A DNA stretch of 43,705 nt, taken from Prasinococcaceae sp. CCMP 1430 (Eukaryota; Prasinodermophyta; Palmophyllophyceae; Prasinococcales; Prasinococcaceae). This document shows, piece by piece, positions 10,401 to 18,208 of this stretch. Numbering within the stretch: the stretch's first letter is position 1; the number at the start of each line of letters is the position of its first letter. The stretch lies in assembly GCA_013416795.1 (NCBI GenBank), contig RQSC01000306.1:2543-46247 (forward strand), read 5' to 3'. Position numbers and translations under genes: made by a program. Below the pieces are notes generated by a model. The model was not told the origin of the DNA, ran no database searches, and was given only the letters and a program-made list of their open reading frames with translations.

Positions 10401-13231
10401 TCACCACCGCCGATGCCCCCTGGTCTCTAAATGCTCGTTCCATCCGCACCACAGGAACGCCGCTGTTCGCCTCAAGCACATCCACCGCAAGCATATCACG
10501 ACGCAGGCGCCACGCGACGCTCTTCGGCCGCGCCGTGCCAGCACTGACCCCACGCGTCACGAATGGGACGAATGCGTCGGGTGGAAAGCTCGACATTTCG
10601 GGAAAGGCAAGAAGGAGTCTCACGGCAGGGATCGACAGCGAGGCCTCAAGTCTGCAAGGGCCGCCACCCTCGTAGTCGCCTTCATCTCCATCCGTGCCAC
10701 GATCCTTGCGTGTAGGCGCCGTCTCGGCTTCTTTATGACTGTCTGCGGTGCAAGCTGCACGGCCTGCAGCTGCTGCCATGCACTCGAACACCCTCGCCAG
10801 GCGCGGCACGAGTGACGCGTCGAGGCATATCCCGAGCGGGCCGAGCTCCGCCTTGATTTCAAGCTCATCCAGCTGACCACGCCGACGCACCTGCAGCCGA
10901 GCGTCTGACCAACGCCCGGAACCACTGCGCGCGCCGCATGGTGCGTCCAGCCACAGGACCCGCCGCGCACGCAGCGGCGCGCGCACCTCTCGCATCCAGC
11001 GCGCTCCAATACCAGCGCCCCGCAGCTGTGCTGAGGCGCCTGCCAGCGCAGTGTACGCCTCGGCGATGAGCGCATCATCGTCTGAGCCACAGTGTAGGTG
11101 TTCCGACATCTGCAGCTCACCAGTCTGCACTTCGAACGCCCAGCTCGCACTACTCGAAGACACATCGGGTCCTTCGCCGGTGCGCAGTGACCCCACAGCC
11201 TCCAGGGTGTCCATTGAGAGCGTGATGGCCTCAGGCGGTGGCGCATCGCGCGTCTCGTCTGAGTACAGCAGCTGCAACGTGATACGCGTCAGGCACGCAG
11301 AGATTTTGTAGCTCTCCGCCGCGGGGATACCGCCGGCCGGCGCGCCACCCTCATCCCCCAAATGGTCACCGTCGCGTGCTTCGCCCGAGCTGGCTGTCTG
11401 TGTGTCCTCACCAATGACGTCTGACATCCACTGACCCCATGCGCCCCAAGATGCCTGTCCGCTCTCGCGAGCATCAGGTGCGTTGGGGTCGTAGTACATG
11501 CTCGCCGACATGTCCATGCCCTCCACTCTCGGCGGCACGGCCATGGCCTCTGGGTCATGCAGCAGGCCCTCGAGAATGGTGCTCGCACCCAGTGCGTGCG
11601 CGTGCGCGTGCGCGTCTGTACATCCACTACCCGTCTCCGCGTCCGCCTCCGCCTCGTGTGTCTCTCCAGCGGCGGCAAGCAAGGCAAACAGACGTGCAAG
11701 CTGCCCTGGAGATGCACGGGCGCACGCGTCCTCGAACTCGACGCGCGCGTCCACTCGCGGCACTGCCTGCGCGGGGTCGCGGGTCGCGAGGCGTACACGC
11801 GCGAACACGCGGCCGCTCACACCCACTGCTGCGGATTTAGCGCCGCCGAGGATCACGCACCGCTCAGAGGGTGCGCGCGCTTCGACGCCCCCGCCTGCGC
11901 GGCGCGCGCTCGTCGCAGTATCGTCATCGGCACCAGTGGTATGGTCGGCCGCGCCGTCGCCACCGTGTTCGCTAGCTGTCGCCGCGTCGCTTTCGTTCAG
12001 CATCGACTCTTCGCCCGTCCAAGCCGCTGAGCCTGCTGAATGGAAGCTGTCAGCCATGCCAGACATGGCCGACTGGGCCAGTAGACTTCCATGCATGCTG
12101 CCGTACACGCTTCCCTGCATGCTATTGCGTACACCATAGACGCCGCCGCTGCCCCCACGCCCATCGCTTGCGACACTAGCGCCGCTGCTTGCGCTGTCGA
12201 TGTCACCAGCGCCCCCGGCACCCCCTATTCGTGCATCCGCGCCGTGCGCAGCCCCGGGTAGCCCCCCCGCGGCGTCCTCGCCCCTGCGTACGCTCGCTCC
12301 GCACGGTCGCTCGAGCGCGATGCTCAGTCCGCTGAAGCGCAGCACCTTGGAGATGTGGTCGCGTTCCGTGTCTTGTGAGAAGAGCCACATACCAGCAGCG
12401 GCTCCGCCTGCGTCGCCCGCGCCCTCCAACTCTCCGTCCTCGTCGCACTCTTGCTCCTCCCCGCGAAAGTCAAGCTCGGCGACACGCACCACGATGTCGC
12501 TCTCGCCATCCTGGCCGCTGCTCTTGACACTCGGGCCAGCGCCAGGCGCTACGAGTCGCACGCGCGCATTCGTCACGCGCGCGCGCAGACGCAGTAGTAT
12601 GCGCCGCACGAGCGAGCCAATCATTTCCACGCTGTGCTCCTCGCTGCGAGCTCCTCCATCGTTTTCGCCGCAACGCACGCCCGGGTCCAGGCTGTCGCCG
12701 TGCGCTGTGCACGCTCCGGCGCCACCCTGTCTGCGCGTGCGCCCACAGGGGGCCATGCGCGCATCGAGGCCGTCAAGCTCGATCACGCACGGCCGCGTGG
12801 CAATCCTCTCCCAGCTGAGGAGCACGCGCAGCGAGCGCACGCGCCCAGAGATGAAGCGCACACCCTGTGGCGGCGTTGGCAGGCAAGCGTCCGCGCGCGC
12901 GACCACACGAGAGCGGCGCACAGCGAGAAGCGTCAGCGCGCGGCTAGTGAGCGGCCCGTGGTCGCGCACTTGCTAGGGTGCGCGCGAGCGCGCATCCGCG
13001 CAGACTCGTTCGTGTGGCGCGCACCTGCACCCCCTCGACGTCGCTCCCCGCGAGGAGCGCGTTCAAGTAGGCACCGTCGAGCGCAATGTCGCGCAGCTCG
13101 AGTGCGCCACCGCTGATTGACACGTCGAGCTGCTCGACGCTGAGCTCGCCCTCGAGCAGTGGGCCGAGCAGCCGAAGCAGCGCGAAGCGATACACGCGCT
13201 TAAGCAGGTACTCGGCCGCACCGAACACCAT
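7413..13231 (-). CDS. ATG2: Autophagy-related lipid-transfer protein ATG2
   Basis: Three exons on the minus strand, 13231-13025, 12864-8092 and 7982-7413, join in phase 0 at both introns (160 and 109 bp; donors GTGCGC and GTGCGT). They give 1849 residues, close to the usual size for ATG2. The first exon encodes a chorein-type N-terminus (MVFGAAEYLLKRVYRFALLR, then LGPLLEGELSVEQLDV), the lipid-accepting mouth of the VPS13/ATG2 bridge family. The splice at 8091/7982 restores PLRARLDQQVSDFMAAYF, a conserved C-terminal stretch. The last exon carries the ATG2 C-terminal signature, with YVRVDYLPRKLDT and LLNLAPWDQVVLEL. ATG2 moves phospholipids from the endoplasmic reticulum to the growing autophagosome membrane. 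The middle is poorly conserved and Ser/Ala/Gly-rich. The start is the only ATG in frame with the chorein helix. An unusual poly-G/poly-C run lies just upstream. Confidence 0.92.
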
Positions 13232-13270
13232 GGTCTGCCTTCCCGCCGCGCGTGCGCGCACTGGCGGAAA

Positions 13271-13315
<45 letters not shown>
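13271..13315. repeat. 45-base homopolymer G run upstream of ATG2
   Basis: An uninterrupted run of 45 G on the plus strand, so poly-C in the ATG2 sense, begins 40 bp upstream of the ATG2 start codon. It probably lies in the 5' leader or core promoter. Runs this long can form G-quadruplex structures and are often mis-sized by sequencing. Confidence 0.95.
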
Positions 13316-13316
<1 letters not shown>

Positions 13317-13906
13317 ACCACCCCGCTGCGCACTCGCTGCGAAAACGCGCTGCGTTGCCTTCGCCTCACCCACCCACCCCTCCCTCCGCCCTTTCCCCGT
13401 GCGCCGTGCCGCTTCCCCCGCCACCACACACACACACCACCACCCGACTGCTCCTCCACCACCCACCCACCCCAGCCCGCCCGCGATCTCGCCGCGCGGC
13501 GCCGCGCGCGATCCTCTGCGCGCGCGCGCGCCCGGGGTTGAGGTTGAGGCCCTCCGAGCATGGAATAGGAATGGAAACAGGTAATATTCGTTTACAACAC
13601 GGTCTGCCCCAACACATCCTGGAGGTCCCAACCGGGGCTGAGACCCGCACCCCCGTACGTCGCATGGGAGGTTGAGGCCGATTGAGGCCAATCGATGGTT
13701 GGGGTGAAAAGCGCAGATGCAGGTAGGGTCCTCGTCTGAGCGCCCCTCGATGAGGGTCTGTCCTCTGGCCCTGCGCAGAGCCATACAAAACGTACGCAGA
13801 TCCAAAAACGGGGGGATTGGCGAGGTGAGTTTGCATTGGGGCCTTTTTTTGGACGGATCTTGGACGCTTTGGACGGCTCATTTTTGACCTCTCAATTTTG
13901 AATGCG

Positions 13907-13958
13907 TTTGATGGTACGTTTCGTTTTTGGGGTGTACGTTTCGAAACGTACCATCAAA
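13907..13958. repeat. Perfect 17-bp inverted repeat with nested palindrome
   Basis: Arms 13907-13923 (TTTGATGGTACGTTTCG) and 13942-13958 are exact reverse complements, separated by 18 nt. The right side also contains an 18-bp perfect palindrome, GTACGTTTCGAAACGTAC, at 13934-13951. The core CGAAACGTAC recurs at 14101 and 14221, and its complement GTACGTTTCG at about 13977. This looks like the end structure of a mobile or foldback element, but no transposase is visible. Confidence 0.85.
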
Positions 13959-14100
13959 TCCCATGTGCGCGTTTCTGTACGTTTCGGGCCCCGTCCAAAA
14001 CTTTGATCGCATGCTTTTTGATTAGGCGCGCCGAAGCGCATGATCAAATAGCATGCGATGCCGTCCAAAACTTGCTTAGATGCTATTTGATTAGGCGCGC

Positions 14101-14340
14101 CGAAACGTACCGATACGTACAGGCACCCGCAGTTAGTACCGATTTTGGCGGGACGTGTTGTTCACTGAACCGATTCGGCGAGTCATTGTGCCCTCTAAAT
14201 CATCCGTCCAAAATCCGCGCCGAAACGTACCGATACGTACAGACACCCGCAGTTAATACCGATTTTGGCGGGACGTGTTGTTCACTGAACCGATTCGGCG
14301 AGTCATTGTGCCCTCTAAATCATCCGTCCAAAATCCGCGC
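14101..14340. repeat. Tandem duplication, two 120-bp units
   Basis: Units 14101-14220 and 14221-14340 are identical except for two G-to-A differences (14123 versus 14243, and 14136 versus 14256). Each starts with CGAAACGTACCGATACGTAC and ends with CCGTCCAAAATCCGCGC. The CCGTCCAAAA motif also occurs just upstream, at about 13994 and 14061, next to a GATTAGGCGCGCCGAA motif that is itself repeated. Confidence 0.95.
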
Positions 14341-14465
14341 CCACAGATCCGCGCGCGCGGATCCCCCGCCCGCCGCGCCCCCCCGCAGGCAGGCGTGGAT
14401 CAGCCCCGCGCGCACGGACCTCGGCCCGCGCGCGCGCGGACCGTCCGAAACACCCCGAAACGCCC

Positions 14466-14653
14466 CCGAAAAGCCCACTCGGACGGGCCTCGGCGGCGAA
14501 AAATGCATGCGCGTCTTTCGCGCGGGCGCGCGCGCGCGCGGGGGAGTCTCCCGTGGGCCTCGCGCGCGATTCGGGTTGGCTGGCGCCGGCCTCATTAAAA
14601 ACCATACGGGGGGTCCCAACGGCCATTTTTTGGGGTTTGATCTGGAGACCCTA
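14466..14653. repeat. Dispersed repeat, copy 1
   Basis: This copy shares near-identical sequence with 16621-16778, from CCGAAAAGCC through GATTCGGGTTGGCTGGCG and CATTAAAAACCATACGGGGG to GAGACCCTA. Copy 1 has an extra segment of about 30 bp in its GC-rich centre. It ends in CCCTAAACCCTA, which resembles plant-type telomere repeats. Confidence 0.9.
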
Positions 14654-14979
14654 AACCCTACCCTGAACTAACCCCGGCGCGCGCCCTCGCGGCACCGGGT
14701 GCGGGCGGGGCGGCATGGGGGGGAAGGGGGATGCGAGGGCGGAGGGGCGCGGAGGGGCACACAGCGCGCGGTGTGAAGGTTTTTGGAGGGGCCAGGGTGG
14801 TCCCCCGGCGAGGTGCGTGCGCCGGGCGCGCGCGACGCGCCGCGCTTTGGCGAACGTCGTGGCGTTCAGACGCAGCGCTGTGATCGCTTCCCCTTTTTCG
14901 AGTGATAAGGGGCGGGGGGCGTCAGCCCCGCCCTCCGTGCCCTCTTACAGTCCTCCCCCTAGCTCCCCGCGCACTATCC

Positions 14980-15110
14980 CGTCGCTTTATGGGGTGTGTG
15001 CCTCCTGTGGTGCTCTTCAGAAATGCAAGCATGTGGCTCTCCAACCGGTTCTGCTGGCTCTCCATCCGCACGAGCCTGTCGTTGATGGCCGCGGCAGTTC
15101 CTGCGCGAAA
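14980..15110 (-). other. Coding-like fragment (short coiled coil), unassigned
   Basis: The minus-strand reading AINDRLVRMESQQNRLESHM, then LAFLKS, has a normal amino-acid mix and coiled-coil spacing, unlike the Arg/Pro/Ala-rich noise around it. No start, partner exon or family can be assigned. It may be an exon or a transposon relic. Confidence 0.25.
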
Positions 15111-15608
15111 CCCCCCCATCCCGCCCCCTCTCGCCCATGCCCCCCCTTCCACGCGCGCAGTGGCGGCCGCGCGGCGCGCACGCGCCGCCGNCCCCGTGGC
15201 GAGGGGTGCGCGGCCGCGAGAGCGCGCGGCGGCGGGGAGGCCCGCGCGGGCGCCAGAGCGCGGGCGGTGCGCGAGGGGGGAGAAGAGGGGCGAACGGGGA
15301 CGCGTAGGGACGGTGGGGGGGCGGAGGAGCCGGTGGCGATGGAGGACTTCGAGGTGCGGGCGCGCGGCCGCCGCGCGACGCCCCTCGCAACCCCTTTCTC
15401 GGCACGCCTCCCTGTGCGCGCTGCGCTGCAGAGGCGCGAACGATGCGGAGGGGGTGGGGCGGGGGACACGGGGGATCAGGGGATGTGCGCGGGGCGAGCG
15501 CGGGCGTGTCGAGGATGGGCCGGTGTGCGTGGTGCGTCTGCGCGTGCGCGCGCTGACCCGACGGTATCGCGCTCTTGTCCCTGCGTCCGGCGCGACGGGT
15601 GCGTGCTC

Positions 15609-15835
15609 AGGTCGAGGAAGCGAAGCAGAGCGCAGCGGACGCGCTCTCGCAGGCGTCGGTGGTGTCGATGCTTGCGATGGCCTCGGGACGCTCACCGGCA
15701 CGCGTGAGGATCGGTCTCATGCGTGAGCTCGCGGGCATGGCCGATGTGGAAGCTCAGCGCGAGGAGGCGCGCCAGCAGCACGCGCGCGAGCATCCGCCGG
15801 CACAGCAGCAGCAGTGGACCTCGGCTGCCGGGCTG
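15609..15835 (+). other. Coding-like fragment (helical, Gln-rich end), unassigned
   Basis: After a possible acceptor (GTGCTCAG|GTC near 15610) the plus strand reads VEEAKQSAADALSQASVVSM and continues with LMRELAGMADVEAQREEARQQ. This is helix-forming and more protein-like than its surroundings. No start, donor or homologue is recognised. Confidence 0.25.
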
Positions 15836-16049
15836 GCTTCAGCTCCCCCTCCGGCTTCGTTCGCCGTCGTCGTCGTCGGCGGCGGCGGTGGCGCTGGCCG
15901 GGGCGGGGCCGAGGCCGAGAGCCGCGCGATCCCTTCGACCCCTCCGGTCCCAGGCAGGCGCGCAGCGCGTGCGCGCACCATCATGGCACACACACGCATG
16001 CATGCGTATATATGCGCTCCTGCATCTCACGCGCAGCGATAGTACGCAC

Positions 16050-16068
16050 TGTACCATCGGATGGTACA
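16050..16068. repeat. Short perfect hairpin TGTACCATC-G-GATGGTACA
   Basis: Nine-base arms flank one base. The GATGGTAC arm resembles the arms of the 13907-13958 inverted repeat, so both may belong to one element family. Confidence 0.7.
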
Positions 16069-16151
16069 TATGGGGTGGGATTCGTTCCACCTCCCCCCCC
16101 TGCAAGAAACGCTCTCAGCTCCCCCTTTGGGTTAGATTGTTTGAGGTTTAT

Positions 16152-16176
16152 GGCCTTCGCCCTTCGGGCGAAGGCC
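16152..16176. repeat. Strong 11-bp stem hairpin
   Basis: GGCCTTCGCCC and GGGCGAAGGCC pair around a TTC loop. The hairpin sits at the edge of the AT-rich island. There is no gene close enough for it to end, so a terminator role is not supported. Confidence 0.75.
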
Positions 16177-16620
16177 AATTTGAATGGATTGTGAAAAGCG
16201 ATCCACATTAGAACATATATGTAGACCCTTTATATAATTTTGAATGAAATCGATGAATATTTTTTTTCCCAAGTTTACATCAAATGAATGTAGAAGGGGG
16301 GGGAGGTGGAGCGTACGCAGGGGGAGGTGGAGCGAATGTTGGGGTGAGCTGGTTCGTGAGCTCGTGATATAGAAAATGCATGTTGCGCTGAAACCCTTCG
16401 CAATGCATTTGATGTAGATGCAGTACAAAATGCACCGACGCTTCTTGGCATGGTTTCTATCAAAAACGGAAAATGTCACGCTCCAGCTCCCCCCCCCCAC
16501 CGCGGAAAGCGGGGGGGCGCCGGTGGATCCGAATCCCGCGCGCGCGCGTCGAATCCGCACCCCCCCGGGAGCGGGATCCGCGGCGCGCGCGCGCACCCCC
16601 GGAACGGCCGCGCCGGGCGC

Positions 16621-16778
16621 CCGAAAAGCCTACCCGGACGGGCCTCGGCGGCGAAAAATGCATGCGCGCCTTTCGCGCGGGCGCGCGCGCACGATTCGGG
16701 TTGGCTGGCGACGGCCTCATTAAAAACCATACGGGGGGTCCCAACGGCCATTTTTTGGGGTTTGATCTGGAGACCCTA
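16621..16778. repeat. Dispersed repeat, copy 2, abutting the pheophytinase-like gene
   Basis: This is the second copy of the element at 14466-14653. It stops at GAGACCCTAG, and the open frame of the downstream hydrolase begins right there (TAG at 16777-16779, open from 16780). The element either lies in an intron or has replaced the gene's 5' end. Confidence 0.9.
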
Positions 16779-16779
16779 G

Positions 16780-18160
16780 CACACGAAGGCCGACGCCGCG
16801 GCCGGCGGCGCAGCTGGCGAGACGCCGTCGCGCTACTGGCGTTGGCGCGGATTCGACGTGCACTATGAGCTCCACGATGGCACGGGGGCCGGCGTGGAAA
16901 CCCGTGACGGCGCGCCTGATGCCGATGTCGTCTTCGTCGCAGGCTTCGGCTGTGGCACGTTCCACTTCGAGCGCAACCTCGCGCCGCTCGCCGCAGCCGC
17001 AGGATGCCGCACGTTCGCGATGGACATAGCAGGTCAGGGCAAGAGCTGGCCCGTCGAGGTGGCGCCCCTGAATGCGAGTGGACACTCCTACGACGCAGAG
17101 CTATGGGTCGAGCAGCTCTCGAGCTTCGTCGACGAGGTCGTGCGCGGGGGGCGGAAGGATGGGCTGGCTGAGAGGCGAGTGTTTCTTGTCGGAAACTCGC
17201 TTGGAGGTTACCTCTGTGCCGCGGCTGCCGAGAGGCTCGCACGCGCGAGCGCAGTCGAAGGTGTCGTGCTGCTTAATGCTACACCCTTCTGGGGCTCGAC
17301 GGCGGTGCTGCCGGAGTGGTTGTGGAGAGGGGCGTTGCCCGTGCCGCGTCCGCTGCGTTCTCTCGTGACTTCCTACTGGGACTTCTTTCGGAGCGAAGGC
17401 AACATCGCGCGCCTGCTCGCGCTGGTGTACGCGCGGCCCGACGTGACGCTCTCGCGGGGTGGGGGCGACGGGAGGGCCGCGCGGGACAAGGAAGGCGCAG
17501 ACTACGCGCAGCTGGTCGCAGACATTCGCGCGCCCAGCGAGCACCCCCACGCGCTTGACGCCTTCTGCTCCATTCTGCTCTCGCCAGCGCTGGCGGCGCC
17601 ACCGGGCGCGGGTAAGCTCACGGGAGCGTTCGACGCGGCGCTCGCGTCGTTGTCATCTTCCGGAGTCAAGGTCGTACTTTTGAACGGAGAGGAAGACCCT
17701 TGGGTTGTGCCCGCCTGGGGCCGGCGCGCCAAGCGTATGGTGCCGGGGGCGACGCTGGTGGAGATCAGCCCCGCGGGGCACTGCCCGCATCATGAGGTGC
17801 GCACGAATGGCGCGCACGCGCATGCGTGCCGACCCTCGCGCCCCATTTGCGTGTGTGCAAAGTGCGTGACGCAGATGTGCGTGTCGAGCGCGCTCGCGCG
17901 TGCATCGTCACGCGCTAGCTGACAGCTGCATGCAGGCGCCCGCCCTGACCAACGAGCTCCTGCGGTGTCTGGTGACGAGCGGAGGAGTTGATACGCCCGC
18001 GGCACTCGCCGCTGCCGAGGCCGCGTCACGTGCGGAGGCTGCTGACCCGCGCGCAGCGCGCGTGGCCGTCCGCGCGCGCGCTGTGCGCGACGGCTCGCCG
18101 CAAACATTGCTTGGCAAGGTTGTCGCTGCGGCGGAGGAGCGAGGATGGGCGCAATTGTGA
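16780..18160 (+). CDS. PPH: Pheophytinase-like alpha/beta hydrolase, 5' end unresolved
   Basis: Exons 16780-17796 and 17936-18160 join in phase 0 (CATGAG|GTGCGC ... GCATGCAG|GCG), fusing SPAGHCPHHE to APALTNELL as in plant pheophytinases. The frame begins with YWRWRGFDVHYE, and the family signature LLNATPFWGS is present. The catalytic serine is in VGNSLGGY (codon 17197-17199), the acid probably in NGEEDPWVVP and the histidine in AGHCPH. Pheophytinase removes phytol from pheophytin during chlorophyll breakdown in plastids. There is no ATG or transit peptide: the frame is closed by TAG at 16777, exactly where a dispersed repeat ends. A first exon further upstream, or loss of the 5' end, is possible. 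Another chlorophyll dephytylase-type hydrolase is the main alternative. Confidence 0.82.
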
Positions 18161-18208
18161 TGGCGGGCGAGCATTCTGTCTTGTAAGATGCGGTGTACAA
18201 TACTCACT

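Larger units (their letters stand above)
13232..16779. other. Gene-poor repetitive region between ATG2 and the pheophytinase-like gene
   Basis: I find no confident gene in these 3.5 kb. The region starts with the ATG2 upstream sequence: the G run, then ACAC and CCACC microsatellites at about 13360-13480. It continues with a family of CGAAACGTAC palindromic motifs (13907-14340), a 120-bp tandem duplication, a dispersed repeat (14466-14653 and 16621-16778), GC-rich low-complexity sequence with one ambiguous base (15191), and an AT-rich island near 16190-16290. Long open frames in 14700-16050 are mostly a by-product of GC content. Confidence 0.7.

Noticed and set aside
14101-14340. Possible CRISPR-like or satellite array
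   Set aside because: Only two units with no spacers, in a eukaryotic nuclear context; a simple tandem duplication explains it.
14715-15707. Long plus-strand frame of 330 codons in the gene-poor region
   Set aside because: Arg/Pro/Ala-rich composition, an ambiguous base inside and no recognisable domain; expected by chance at this GC content.
16152-16176. Hairpin as a bacterial-type transcription terminator
   Set aside because: No gene ends here, there is no T run right after the stem, and the surrounding genes are eukaryotic.
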